From assembly GCF_020524585.1 (NCBI RefSeq), contig NZ_JAIVLK010000010.1:1-64000 (forward strand): a DNA stretch of 64,000 nt, read 5' to 3'. Both the position numbers and the translations under genes were made by a program. Within the stretch, counting starts at the first letter, position 1, and the number at the start of each line of letters is the position of its first letter. Positions 25,858-34,941 of the stretch are shown here, in pieces. The notes beneath the pieces are model-generated. The model was not told where the DNA came from. It was given only the letters and a program-made list of their open reading frames with translations, and did not search any database. Source of the DNA: Celeribacter naphthalenivorans (GTDB lineage: Bacteria; Pseudomonadota; Alphaproteobacteria; Rhodobacterales; Rhodobacteraceae).

Positions 25858-27756
25858 TCACTGACCGCTGGCGACCACTTGGCCCAAAAGCGGCGTGATC
25901 ACCCGCACGGCGGCGCGGCGGTTTGTGCGTTCGGCGTCCACGGTCGGCACCTTGAGATAGCGTTCGCCATAGCCCTGAACGATCATGTTCTCCGGCGGCA
26001 CGTCGAAATATTCGGTCAAGGCCAGCGCGAGGCTCTCAGCCCGGCGATCCGACAGCGCAAGGTTGGAACTCGCATTGCCGACCGCATCCGTGTGGCCCTC
26101 GACCAGGAACACCTCACGCGGGTTTTCGGCGATGGCATCGCGCATCGCCCGGCCCAGTGCGGCCAGTTCCTCGGCCTCCGACGGCGTGATCGCAGCAGAG
26201 CCAGTGCGGAAGTTCACATTGGTCAGCTCGATCTCAGGCGCCAGCTCGCGCACGGCACGAATGGTCCGGATCTGGTTGAGCGAGAAGCTGCGGTTGAGAC
26301 CCTCCGCGCGGGCTTGGCTCTCGGCAAGCGCGGCGCGCAGGGCGTCTTCTTCCTCGTCCTGCTCATAACGATAGGTCTGAGTCTTTTGCGGACTGTCCGG
26401 CAGGGCCGACACATCCACTGCAGACACATTGCGCGTGTCATCAAACAGCGTCACGACCGTACCATCCGTCAACACCCGATCCCGGCGCAGCACGCGACCG
26501 TCGGCGGCACGCACGGTAATCACCTGACTGCCGTCTTCACGCGCGGTGGTCGTGCGAGCGGAACCGTCCGGGAAGGTCTCCGTCGTGACCTGACTGCCCG
26601 GCTGACGCAGCAGCGCGTCGTCGTTTTTCAGCACCCGCAGCTGACCGTTGTTTTCCACCACGACGCGGTCGCCGGTGTTGGAAATCACCTGATCGTCATT
26701 GCCCAGAATCTGCGACAAGACGGCGGCGCCGATGGCCCCCAAGAGGACCTTTTGACCGTCACTCATGCCGCTGTCTTTTTTCGCGGCGGGGGTGTTCGTC
26801 GTCACGATCTCATCTGCGGAACTGCGCGCGGTCTCTTGGGTGACGGTCTCCGTCATCACGTCGACCTCGGCCTCGGCCTCCGGATCTTCCATCGCCGCAG
26901 CCGCCGCGCTGTTTTGCTCGGCTTCCAAGGTGGCGGCCATTTCCGCCTCTTCTTCGGCCTGCTCCGCCTGCGCCTCTTCACTCATCGCAGCCTCAAGACT
27001 TTCGTCGGTCTGCAGGTCCTGCAACAGGGTCGCGGCACGATCACGCAGCGTTTCACCGCCCTCATCCTCCGCAGCCTCAGAGGCATTTTCATATTCGATG
27101 ACCTCTTCCTGAACCGGAGCTTCGATGACACCTTCTTCGGCCAGCTCTTCGGCCACCGTGTCATCGCCTGAGGGGTCATCGCCTGAGGGCGTTTCCGTTG
27201 CAGTATCTTCTGCAATCTCCTCGCTGGCCGGATTTTCCACGGTTTCCGGATCGACCTCTGCCACAGGATCACTCGGCGCCTCTTCCGTCACGAGTTCTTC
27301 CGCGACAGTCGCATCGCCTTGCGCCTCAGCCTCAGCCTCGGGCAAATCCTCAGCCAATTCCTCGGCGATCACCTCTTCTTCAACCACCTCGGCATGTTCC
27401 ATATCCGCCACAGCCTCTTCGCCAGCGGTGGTGACCTCTTCAGGCGGCATCTCTTCTGTGGTCACGTCCTCGGCCATCTCTGCGCCGGCCTCAGCCTCCG
27501 CCTCAATCTCCGCACGGGGTGCCGCGACCCCCAGAGCCTCATAGGCCTCTTCCAGCGACACTTCGCTGCCATCCTTAAGCATCACGGTGTTGTCCGACGT
27601 CATGCACGGCGGCGCGATGTCGTCGCAGGCCTCCAGCTCAAGCTCTGCCGCCAATTCCGTTTCAAGCGCTGCGTCCTGTGCAGAGGCCGGCCATGTCGCC
27701 CCCAGACTCGCCAGACAAAGCCCCGTCGCTGCGGTGCCGAAAATCATACGTTTCAT
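25858..27756 (-). CDS. OmpA-family protein with long acidic low-complexity region
   Basis: 632 residues from ATG 27756 (RBS TGGAGGACATCC). Signal peptide MKRMIFGTAATGLCLASLG to about residue 26. Residues about 30-300 are extremely Glu/Ala/Thr-rich (EEVTTAGEEAVADMEHAEVV and similar), with few aromatic residues. Then comes SDGQKVLLGAIGAAVLSQIL, a beta-rich stretch with repeats of the type QLRVLKNDDALL, and a C-terminal OmpA domain (VNFRTGSAAITPSEAEELAAL, FLVEGHTDAVGNASSNLALSDRRAESL, NRRAAVRVI). Probably an outer-membrane or periplasmic protein bound to peptidoglycan; the acidic region may span the periplasm or bind cations. Confidence 0.85.
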   Translation of the reverse strand: MKRMIFGTAATGLCLASLGATWPASAQDAALETELAAELELEACDDIAPPCMTSDNTVMLKDGSEVSLEEAYEALGVAAPRAEIEAEAEAGAEMAEDVTTEEMPPEEVTTAGEEAVADMEHAEVVEEEVIAEELAEDLPEAEAEAQGDATVAEELVTEEAPSDPVAEVDPETVENPASEEIAEDTATETPSGDDPSGDDTVAEELAEEGVIEAPVQEEVIEYENASEAAEDEGGETLRDRAATLLQDLQTDESLEAAMSEEAQAEQAEEEAEMAATLEAEQNSAAAAAMEDPEAEAEVDVMTETVTQETARSSADEIVTTNTPAAKKDSGMSDGQKVLLGAIGAAVLSQILGNDDQVISNTGDRVVVENNGQLRVLKNDDALLRQPGSQVTTETFPDGSARTTTAREDGSQVITVRAADGRVLRRDRVLTDGTVVTLFDDTRNVSAVDVSALPDSPQKTQTYRYEQDEEEDALRAALAESQARAEGLNRSFSLNQIRTIRAVRELAPEIELTNVNFRTGSAAITPSEAEELAALGRAMRDAIAENPREVFLVEGHTDAVGNASSNLALSDRRAESLALALTEYFDVPPENMIVQGYGERYLKVPTVDAERTNRRAAVRVITPLLGQVVASGQ

Positions 27757-27925
27757 GGATGTCCTCCAGACTTTCCTCTCCAAGCGCTGTGATCAAGACC
27801 AGAGCCTAACTGGGGCCAAGACCAAAGCGCTGCTATCCCGGTTCAACGCGCGACCCCCTCAAAAGGTTTCCGTCGCGTTCCCGGAGCAGGACGGCAACAG
27901 TTTCATTTAAGCCGTCGAAACGCTC

Positions 27926-27955
27926 TTGCACGAGAAGCGAAAGAGAGGTCATACA
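27926..27955 (+). promoter_or_regulatory. Candidate promoter upstream of mipZ
   Basis: TTGCAC (27926-27931) and CATACA (27950-27955) are 18 bp apart. A start site near 27962 would leave 9 nt before ATG 27971 or about 57 nt before GTG 28019. Weak by-eye call. Confidence 0.3.
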
Positions 27956-28018
27956 GAACTCCAAAGCAACATGAACGCGCGGAAAAATGCGCGTCGAAGC
28001 GGACGGGAATTCGGGAAC

Positions 28019-28831
28019 GTGGCGCATATCATTATCGTCGGAAATGAGAAGGGTGGAGCGGGGAAATCCACGGTCTCCATGCATGTGGCAACCGCTTTGG
28101 CGCGGATGGGCCATCGGGTTGGCGCGCTGGACCTGGACCTGCGGCAAAAGACCTTTGCGCGCTATCTGGAGAACCGGCTGAGCTTTTGCCTGAAGGACGG
28201 GATCGAGCTGGCGACGCCCGAATATCGCGATCTGCCGCAGGTCGAGGCGACCGATCTGGCCGAGGGCGAAAACATCTATGACCGCCGCCTGTCCATGGCC
28301 GTGGCGGGTCTCGAAGAAACCTGTGATTTCATCCTGATCGACTGCCCCGGGTCGCACACCCGCTTGTCGCAAGTCGCGCACACGTTAGCCGACACGCTGA
28401 TCACGCCGATGAACGACAGTTTCATCGACTTTGACCTTCTGGCCCGCGTCGATCCGGATTCGAACAAAATCCTCGGACCGTCGGTCTATTCGGAGATGGT
28501 CTGGAACGCGCGGCAACTCAGGGCGCAGGCCGGGTTGAAACCCATCGATTGGGTCGTGCTGCGCAACCGTCTTGGCGCCCAGGCCATGCACAACAAAAAG
28601 AAAATCGGCGACGCTTTGGATGAGCTCAGCAAGCGCATCGGCTTCCGCGTGGCCCCCGGATTTTCCGAGCGCGTGATCTTTCGCGAATTGTTCCCGCGCG
28701 GCCTGACGCTTTTGGATCTCAAGGACATCGGCGTCAAATCCGCGCTCAACATTTCCAACGTCGCCGCACGTCAGGAATTGCGCGATCTGATGAAAGAGCT
28801 GTCCCTGCCTGGGGTCGATATCGACCTCTAA
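28019..28831 (+). CDS. mipZ: Division-plane positioning ATPase MipZ
   Basis: 270 residues of the ParA/MinD superfamily. The deviant Walker A is NEKGGAGKSTVSMHVATALA, followed by GALDLDLRQKTFARYLENR, CDFILIDCPGSHTRLSQVAHTLADTLITPMNDSFIDFDLL, VVLRNRLG and RVIFRELFPRGLTLLDL, a near line-by-line match to the Caulobacter MipZ pattern. MipZ gradients at the poles inhibit FtsZ so that division occurs at mid-cell. I prefer GTG 28019 because family members start with (M)AHII.VGNEKGG; ATG 27971 would add 16 residues and has no clear ribosome site. Confidence 0.92.
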   Translation: MAHIIIVGNEKGGAGKSTVSMHVATALARMGHRVGALDLDLRQKTFARYLENRLSFCLKDGIELATPEYRDLPQVEATDLAEGENIYDRRLSMAVAGLEETCDFILIDCPGSHTRLSQVAHTLADTLITPMNDSFIDFDLLARVDPDSNKILGPSVYSEMVWNARQLRAQAGLKPIDWVVLRNRLGAQAMHNKKKIGDALDELSKRIGFRVAPGFSERVIFRELFPRGLTLLDLKDIGVKSALNISNVAARQELRDLMKELSLPGVDIDL

Positions 28832-28843
28832 AACCGCGCCGGT

Positions 28844-29212
28844 TCAATCGAGTTTGACCACCGTCACCACATCGGAATTGAGACCCTGTGCGGCCACTTG
28901 CGCCGCCAGCGTGTCTTGGCGCGTCTCATTGCCAACCGGCACCCGCCCCGTTTTGACGTTCAGCTCCGCCCTTTGCGGCCGGTCCCGCCAAAGCTGTCTC
29001 GGATCGTATTTGACATACCACGGCGTCGTCGCCCCGTAGCCAGAGGTGTGGCTCCCGGACCCTGTCAGGCTGGCAAGAGAAATCGGCGTGGTTTGCGTCA
29101 GATAGGCCATCTCGCCGGTTTGCGCCGCACGTCTCAGCCCGTCGGATTTCGTCACGATAAAGCCCATCGCCAGGGCTGTCAGAAGCAGGGAGTAGAAAAC
29201 CATTTTGATCAT
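28844..29212 (-). CDS. Hypothetical small membrane-anchored protein
   Basis: 122 residues I do not recognise. An N-terminal hydrophobic helix (MVFYSLLLTALAMGFIVT) is either a signal anchor or an uncleaved signal peptide. The rest is polar, with SLTGSGSHTSGYGATTPWYVKYDPRQLWRD in the middle and no Cys. It is convergent with mipZ and in line with the next minus-strand small protein, from which it is separated by 57 bp. Likely exported to or facing the periplasm. Confidence 0.6.
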   Translation of the reverse strand: MIKMVFYSLLLTALAMGFIVTKSDGLRRAAQTGEMAYLTQTTPISLASLTGSGSHTSGYGATTPWYVKYDPRQLWRDRPQRAELNVKTGRVPVGNETRQDTLAAQVAAQGLNSDVVTVVKLD

Positions 29213-29269
29213 GAACCAAAGACTCGCACGAAAAATTTAAAAAAATCTTATCTTCTCAAGTCATGGCCC

Positions 29270-29530
29270 TCAGGCCATCCGGTCGAGACGGCGCAAAAAA
29301 GCATCGCCTTTTTCCCGCGCGACCACATGACGCTCGCCCGGCACGACATATGCCATCTCGGATTTTTGCGGCATACGGACCGGATTCTTTTGGGATTTTT
29401 CCCGGCTGCGCTGCCACAAAAGGGCCGCGACGGCGAAGATCATAAGCCCAAAACTCGCCGCCAAAAGCGTCAAATGATCCTCTGCGGTCAGCCCGGCGGC
29501 CCAGTTTTGATAGATTGCCACTATATCCAT
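29270..29530 (-). CDS. Hypothetical small membrane protein
   Basis: 86 residues, start at ATG 29530 because AAGGAGGCCGGTCA precedes it. One membrane helix (LTLLAASFGLMIFAVAALLWQ, residues 21-41) is followed by a basic cytosolic tail (RSREKSQKNPVRM, EMAYVVPGERHVVAREKGDAFLRRL). No known domain recognised. The open frame extends upstream without support. It lies between the nitrate island and another small membrane protein. Confidence 0.65.
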   Translation of the reverse strand: MDIVAIYQNWAAGLTAEDHLTLLAASFGLMIFAVAALLWQRSREKSQKNPVRMPQKSEMAYVVPGERHVVAREKGDAFLRRLDRMA

Positions 29531-29640
29531 TGACCGGCCTCCTTCGCCGCTTGGGGTCTGATCCAAGTGTCGTTGCGTAAAGCGGCAAAAATCGGGCCAA
29601 GGCGTGGAGAAAACGGTCGAATTTCGTGGTAAATTCGGGA

Positions 29641-30591
29641 TCAGCCCCGCGCCACCCAAAGTGCGGCGGCCTTTGCCTCTGCTTCTGTAACACCCAAAGT
29701 ATCCAGAGCCAGCGCCGCCGTGGCCAGCACGATGCCCTTGGCAAAAGGATCGTCCAGCTCGCCCGACCAAAGCGCCGAAAGCCGCGCCAGATCGGTTTCG
29801 CCATCGTTGAGACGCCGTGCGTCGTCCTGATTGGGCGGCACGAGCATGTCCCAAGGCTGGCCGTCTCTGAGACCAAACACTTGAATATCCTTCGACGGGT
29901 TGCGTTCAAACTCGCCGCCGCCGCCTTTGATCACCGACATGGCTTTGAGGCCCAAGAGATGCGAGGCATCGGCCTGCAATTCACGATAGGGCGGATGAAA
30001 CACGCCCTGCACCGAGGCCCCTGCCCCGCCCGGATTGAGCATCCGCGCCACGGTGTTGAGACAGGACCGCAGCCCGAAATCCGCGCGCAGTTGCAAAAGA
30101 CGCAGCAGCTCCGGCGAGAAATTCTCCAGCGGCAGATAGGCAATGTTGTCGCGCGCCAGAACCTCCGCCGCCTCATCGGGGTCACCGCAACTCGAGATCC
30201 CGGCGTAGGGCAGGCCATCGCGCACGAGATGGCCGCGCTCACTCAACCCGTTCCAGCCATGCAGCAAAACCTTATGCCCGTTCTGTGCCACCAAACGCGC
30301 GGAGAGCAAGAACCACGGCAGCCCCCGCGTGCGCCCGGCGGCATAGGAGGGCCAATCGAGATCAGGCGTCGGCACTTTGGTCAGCACATCCCGAAAGGCG
30401 GCGGTAAACCCCGCAAGCTCCTCGGGCACCTCGCCTTTCATCCGCATCAGCATCAACATCGCGCCAATACTCTCGGGCGCGGCCTCCCCGCGCAGCACGC
30501 GTGCCATGGCCTCATGCGCCTCCTCTTGGGTCAAAGAGCGCGAGCGCCCCGGACCACGGCCAAGGATGCGAACGAATTCAGCGATGCTCAT
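29641..30591 (-). CDS. Anthranilate-phosphoribosyltransferase-like protein (TrpD2/YbiB type)
   Basis: 316 residues with the TrpD/nucleoside-phosphorylase fold: a helical N-terminus (SLTQEEAHEAMARVLRGEAAPESIGAMLMLMRMKGEVPEELAGFTAAF) and later LLRLLQLRADFGLRSCLNTVARMLNP. The PRPP-binding GTGGD of true TrpD is not visible. E. coli YbiB, a relative, binds nucleic acids rather than PRPP. It starts 12 bp after the nasA stop and so appears to be the last gene of the nitrate operon. Its role there is unknown; 'glycosyl transferase family protein' is the usual vague label. Confidence 0.72.
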   Translation of the reverse strand: MSIAEFVRILGRGPGRSRSLTQEEAHEAMARVLRGEAAPESIGAMLMLMRMKGEVPEELAGFTAAFRDVLTKVPTPDLDWPSYAAGRTRGLPWFLLSARLVAQNGHKVLLHGWNGLSERGHLVRDGLPYAGISSCGDPDEAAEVLARDNIAYLPLENFSPELLRLLQLRADFGLRSCLNTVARMLNPGGAGASVQGVFHPPYRELQADASHLLGLKAMSVIKGGGGEFERNPSKDIQVFGLRDGQPWDMLVPPNQDDARRLNDGETDLARLSALWSGELDDPFAKGIVLATAALALDTLGVTEAEAKAAALWVARG

Positions 30592-30603
30592 CGGATATCT
30601 GCC

Positions 30604-33252
30604 CTATTCTGCGGCGTCTTTGCCTTCCGCGCCCTTGATGAGAGCCGCGATTTCCGAGCGACAGGAGCCACAATTCGTGCCCGCCTGCAATGCCTCGCCA
30701 ATCGCATCGACCGTCATCAATCCGCGTGTCTCGATGGCGTCGAGAATAGTATTCACACCGACATTGAAGCAAGAGCAGAGCGTCGGTCCCGGATCAGGTT
30801 GATCGGCCGGGGATTTGCCCGACAGCACCATGGGCGCGGCGTCTCCGGGCAGGCTGGACAGGTAATCGCGCATCACGGCCACGGGACTTCGCGAGATGAA
30901 CAAAGCGGCTTTGAGCGCGCCATCATGGTGAAGCGCGATACGCGCGGTGCCTTTGGCCGGGTCGAGCATGGTTTGCACATCTGCATCGGGCAGGCCAAAG
31001 ATCAGACGTGCCTCTGCGACCCAGTCTTCCGGCGTCTCTTTACCCGCCATTTCAATACGATAGCCCGCGTAGGTTTTCGCCAGTGCCCAATAGTCTGAGG
31101 TCGCCTTCACAGGCGTCTGCGAAATCGCAAAGCCGTACCAAGCGGCCTCAAACGGCGCGATGGAAGCGACCGAACCTTTGCTTTCGGGCTGGCCCGAAAC
31201 GGGATCGGTGACAGGGGCCACCAGCGCATCGATCCGCGCGGCGGGGGCGTTTTCGCCGGTCCAATGCATCGGAGCAAACACCTCGCCACGCGCGATCCGA
31301 TCCGTGATCATCGCGCGCAGGATCGCCGTGCCATTGGGCGTTTTGACCTCGACCAGCGACGTGGGGCCGATGCCTTTCGCCTTGGCGTCTTCGGGGTGAA
31401 TCTCAAGGAAAGGCTCGCCCAGATGCGCCGACAGACGCGGCGAGCGCGCCGTGCGGGTCATCGTGTGCCATTGGTCGCGAATGCGGCCGGTGTTGAGCCG
31501 GAACGGGTAGCGCGGTTCCGTTTTGGCTGCGGGCGGTTTCCAAGTCACGGGCAACATCCGACCCTTGCCATCCGGCGTGAAAAACTTGCCATCGGCAAAG
31601 AACCGACCGCCCGTCTTGCCGTCCGTCACCGGCCAGCGGGTCGGCGCGAGCGTGTCATATTGCGTGTCCGTCAGGCCCTTGAGACCCGAGATGTCGAAAT
31701 CCTTGCCAAAGCCGCCCGCAATGCCGGAAAGCGCCGCATATTCGCGGAAAATCTCCGCAGGGGTTTCGTAATCGAAGCCGTCCTTGAAGCCCATGCGGCG
31801 GGCGACTTCGGCCAGCTGTTCCCAATCCGCGCGGGCCTGACCGGGGGTCGGCAGCGCGGGACGTTGGCGGGACATCAGGCGGTCGGAATTGGTCACCGTG
31901 CCGCTTTTTTCTCCCCATGCGGTGGCGGGAAGCAAAACATGGGCCAGCCGCGCGGTGTCGGTGGCGCCGGTGATGTCGGAGACGACGACGAAATCACAGC
32001 CCGCGATGGCCTCGCGCACCCGGTCGGCATCGGGCATGGAGACGGCGGGATTGGTGTGAAGAATCCAAAGCGCCTTGATCTTGCCCTCACCCACGGCGCG
32101 GAACATGTCGACGGCTTTGAGGCCGGGGTGTTCCGGCATCTCGGGCGCGGACCAAAAGGATTTGACCGCATTGCGATGATCGGCGTTCTCGATGTCGAGG
32201 TGACAGGCGAGCATATTGGCCAAGCCGCCGACCTCGCGCCCGCCCATGGCGTTGGGCTGGCCGGTGACCGAAAACGGCCCCATGCCCGCGCGCCCGATGC
32301 GCCCTGTGGCGAGGTGGCAATTGGTGATGGAATTGACCTTATCGGTGCCGGATGAGGATTGGTTGACGCCTTGGGAAAAGATCGTGACGACCTTTTCCGC
32401 GCCGCACCACAGGTCATAGAAGGTCTTGAGCAGATCGTCGGACAGGCCGGTGACGGAGAGATCGTCGGCTTTGGCGGCGGCGATGGCCTCCTCCAGTCCG
32501 GTGACATTCTCGGCAAAGGCATGGTCAATCAGCCCGCGTTTGTCGATCTCCGCCAAAAGCCCGTTGAACAGCGCCACATCGGAACCAAGCGCCAGAGGCA
32601 GGTGCAAATCGGCCAGATCGCAGGACGCCGTGCGGCGTGGGTCGATGACGATGAGCTTTTGCTCGGGGCGTTTCTTGCGCGTGGCGAGGATGCGTTGGTA
32701 GAGTACTGGGTGGCACCAAGCGAGGTTCGATCCGGTCAGCACGATCACATCGGCCTCGTCCAGATCCTCATAGGTGCCGGGCACCGTATCCGTGCCAAAA
32801 GCGCGCTTGTGCCCCGCCACGGTGGAGGCCATGCAGAGCCGCGAATTCGTGTCGATATTGGCCGAGCCGATGTAGCCTTTCATCAGCTTGTTGGCGACGT
32901 AGTAATCCTCTGTCAGAAGCTGGCCGGAGACATAAAAGGCGACACTATCAGGGCCGTGCTCAGAGATCGTCTCGGAAAACCTGCGCGCCACAAGGTCCAG
33001 CGCCGTGTCCCAATCTGTCTCACGCCCGTCGATCTGCGGCGCCAAGAGGCGGCCCTCAAGCGACACGGTTTCGCCCAAGGCCGAGCCTTTGGAACAGAGC
33101 CGCCCGAAGTTGGCCGGGTGGTCCTGGTCGCCGCGCACATCGAGGCCGCCCTGCCCGTCCGGTCCCAAAAGAACGCCACAACCGACGCCGCAATAGGGGC
33201 AGGTCGAGCGGACGGAACACATCGGTTTGAGATTGGATTTCGGGCTTCTCAT
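30604..33252 (-). CDS. nasA: Assimilatory nitrate reductase, large (molybdopterin) subunit
   Basis: 882 residues. The N-terminal [4Fe-4S] site uses C18-x2-C21-x3-C25...C53 (CPYCGVGC, LCSKG), with the electron-transfer Lys two residues after C53. The bis-MGD domain has NSRLCMASTVAGHKRAFGTD (Cys ligand candidate to Mo), SNLAWCHPVLYQRI and GQPNAMGGREVGGLANML, as in NasA/NarB. The C-terminal about 60 residues form a BFD-like [2Fe-2S] domain (CSCFNVGVNTILDAIETRG...NCGSCRSEI), typical of the NADH-linked Klebsiella-type enzyme. It reduces nitrate to nitrite in the cytosol. The start overlaps the flavoprotein stop (ATGA), suggesting a coupled complex. Confidence 0.96.
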   Translation of the reverse strand: MRSPKSNLKPMCSVRSTCPYCGVGCGVLLGPDGQGGLDVRGDQDHPANFGRLCSKGSALGETVSLEGRLLAPQIDGRETDWDTALDLVARRFSETISEHGPDSVAFYVSGQLLTEDYYVANKLMKGYIGSANIDTNSRLCMASTVAGHKRAFGTDTVPGTYEDLDEADVIVLTGSNLAWCHPVLYQRILATRKKRPEQKLIVIDPRRTASCDLADLHLPLALGSDVALFNGLLAEIDKRGLIDHAFAENVTGLEEAIAAAKADDLSVTGLSDDLLKTFYDLWCGAEKVVTIFSQGVNQSSSGTDKVNSITNCHLATGRIGRAGMGPFSVTGQPNAMGGREVGGLANMLACHLDIENADHRNAVKSFWSAPEMPEHPGLKAVDMFRAVGEGKIKALWILHTNPAVSMPDADRVREAIAGCDFVVVSDITGATDTARLAHVLLPATAWGEKSGTVTNSDRLMSRQRPALPTPGQARADWEQLAEVARRMGFKDGFDYETPAEIFREYAALSGIAGGFGKDFDISGLKGLTDTQYDTLAPTRWPVTDGKTGGRFFADGKFFTPDGKGRMLPVTWKPPAAKTEPRYPFRLNTGRIRDQWHTMTRTARSPRLSAHLGEPFLEIHPEDAKAKGIGPTSLVEVKTPNGTAILRAMITDRIARGEVFAPMHWTGENAPAARIDALVAPVTDPVSGQPESKGSVASIAPFEAAWYGFAISQTPVKATSDYWALAKTYAGYRIEMAGKETPEDWVAEARLIFGLPDADVQTMLDPAKGTARIALHHDGALKAALFISRSPVAVMRDYLSSLPGDAAPMVLSGKSPADQPDPGPTLCSCFNVGVNTILDAIETRGLMTVDAIGEALQAGTNCGSCRSEIAALIKGAEGKDAAE

Positions 33253-34508
33253 GCGATCGCCTCCAGAAGAACCGGTGTCGCACTGGGGGGCGGCGGGGGC
33301 GCATCCTGATAGGCCGGGCCGAAAATCATCATCTCGCGCATGGTGGAGACATCAACGCCCTCGCGGATCAGGTTGAAGAACCACCCGCCATCCTGCGTGT
33401 CGCCATACATCACCGCGCCGATGAGACGGTCGTTTTCGATCACCAGACGTTTGTAGACGGCAGAGGGCGCATCGGAATAGGTGATGCATTCGCGGCCCTC
33501 AGCGTCACGAAAATCGCCCGCAGAAAACAGGTCACAGCCGGTGACCTTGAGCTTGGTCGAGACCTCTTTGTTGACATACTGCGCGGGCACGCCACGCAGG
33601 GTTTTCGCCAAAACTTTCGCCTGATCGAACAGGGGCGCCACGAGACCAAAGAGCGCGCCGTCATGTTCCACGCATTCGCCCAGCGCAAAGATGTTCGGGT
33701 CCGACGTCAGAAGTTGGTCATCGACGATCACACCGCGCCCCGTTTCGATCCCGGCCTCTTGCGCCAGTTTGATCGAAGGGCGGATGCCCACCGCCATCAC
33801 CAGCAGATCGCAATCGAGCATCCGACCGTCGTCGAGCAAAAGTGCGCGCACGCGCCCGTCGTCACCCGCGATGATTTCTTTGGAATTGGCGCTGCAAATC
33901 ACCTCGATCCCGCGCGCCTCCAGGGCCTGACGCAAAAGCCCGGCGGCCTCGCAATCCAGCTGGCGATCCATCAGGTGGCCGTTGAGATGCACGACCGTCA
34001 CATGCACCCCGCGGGCGGCCATCCCCGCCGCCGCCTCGAGCCCCAAAAGACCGCCGCCAATCACCACGGCGCGCGCGCCGGCTGTGTCGCCGAGGCGCAT
34101 CATCTCTTCGGTGTCTTCAAGGTCGCGATAGGCGATCACCCCGGGCAGGTCATGACCCGGAAGCGGCACGATGAAGGGGGTCGAGCCCGAGGCGATGACG
34201 AGTTTATCGTAGGGCACTTCGCCCTTCTCGCCGATGACAACCTTGCGCTCCCGGTCGATGCCATGCACCCATTCGCCAAAGCGACAGGTCACATCATTCC
34301 GAGCATACCAAGCCTCATCATGGGTGACGATCTCGGCATAGCATTTCTCGCCCGCCAGCACCGGAGACAGCATCAAGCGGTCATAGGTGCCGCGCGGCTC
34401 GGCGTTGAACAAGGTGATGTCGAAGGCATCCGGTGCCTCCCCGGTCAGATGATCGAGAAGCCGTCCGGAGGCCATCCCCGCCCCGATGATGACAAGACGT
34501 TCCGCCAT
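33249..34508 (-). CDS. FAD/NAD(P)-dependent oxidoreductase, probable electron donor to NasA (NasB-like)
   Basis: 419 residues with two Rossmann folds: VIIGAGMASGRLLDHLTG (FAD) and RAVVIGGGLLGLEAAAGMAARGVHVTVVHL (NADH), plus the FAD motif TSDPNIFALGECVEHDG. It matches the N-terminal part of NirB (including CDLFSAGDF and TYSDAPSAVYKRLVI) but has no siroheme or [4Fe-4S] sulfite/nitrite reductase domain, so it is not a nitrite reductase. It overlaps nasA by 4 bp and the upstream globin by 1 bp. The inferred job is passing electrons from NADH to NasA. Confidence 0.85.
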   Translation of the reverse strand: MAERLVIIGAGMASGRLLDHLTGEAPDAFDITLFNAEPRGTYDRLMLSPVLAGEKCYAEIVTHDEAWYARNDVTCRFGEWVHGIDRERKVVIGEKGEVPYDKLVIASGSTPFIVPLPGHDLPGVIAYRDLEDTEEMMRLGDTAGARAVVIGGGLLGLEAAAGMAARGVHVTVVHLNGHLMDRQLDCEAAGLLRQALEARGIEVICSANSKEIIAGDDGRVRALLLDDGRMLDCDLLVMAVGIRPSIKLAQEAGIETGRGVIVDDQLLTSDPNIFALGECVEHDGALFGLVAPLFDQAKVLAKTLRGVPAQYVNKEVSTKLKVTGCDLFSAGDFRDAEGRECITYSDAPSAVYKRLVIENDRLIGAVMYGDTQDGGWFFNLIREGVDVSTMREMMIFGPAYQDAPPPPPSATPVLLEAIA

Positions 34509-34936
34509 CAGGCGCCCTCCCCCTCATCGGTTGCATAGGCTGCCGAGATCATCACGGCCGAGAGCGCGGCATAGGCGGTGACCCAGGCCTCTCGCACGTC
34601 TGGCGTAAAGTCCGCCCCCAACCCCTGTTCCAAGGTGCGCAGCAAAGAGGCCCCCACCGCATCGTAATGCGCGGGCTCCACGCCATAATCGACATGTTTG
34701 CGGGCCAGATCCTCCGCTACGGGAAGGATCGCCCCAAGATCGCTCAAGCCCCTTACCACAACGCCCAGAGTGGCCATGAGTTTCATCCCCTGCGCATTGA
34801 TGTCGCCCGTGAACAAGGGACGGACCTCGGGCGCGGAGGTGAAGAGATCGGCGTAGAACAGCTCGCCTGCGGTCTCCGACATGGGGCGGATTTTGGCGAA
34901 ACTGTCCTGCACAAGGGCGATGGTCTGGATGTCCAT
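34508..34936 (-). CDS. Single-domain bacterial haemoglobin in the nitrate operon
   Basis: 142 residues of the Vitreoscilla-haemoglobin type: B10 Tyr28 in ELFYADLF, the CD region APEVRPLFTGDINAQGMKLM, and proximal His81 in LARKHVDYGV, so the haem site looks complete. It lacks the reductase domain of flavohaemoglobins. It sits between nrtCD (5 bp upstream) and the flavoprotein gene (1-bp overlap), so it is made with the nitrate reductase. A likely role is nitric oxide scavenging by dioxygenation, with the neighbouring flavoprotein as a possible reductant; this is inference. Confidence 0.87.
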   Translation of the reverse strand: MDIQTIALVQDSFAKIRPMSETAGELFYADLFTSAPEVRPLFTGDINAQGMKLMATLGVVVRGLSDLGAILPVAEDLARKHVDYGVEPAHYDAVGASLLRTLEQGLGADFTPDVREAWVTAYAALSAVMISAAYATDEGEGA

Positions 34937-34941
34937 ATCTT

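Noticed and set aside
33249-34508. Reading the flavoprotein as nitrite reductase NirB
   Set aside because: It ends at 419 residues, without the [2Fe-2S] region and the siroheme/[4Fe-4S] domain that NirB needs.
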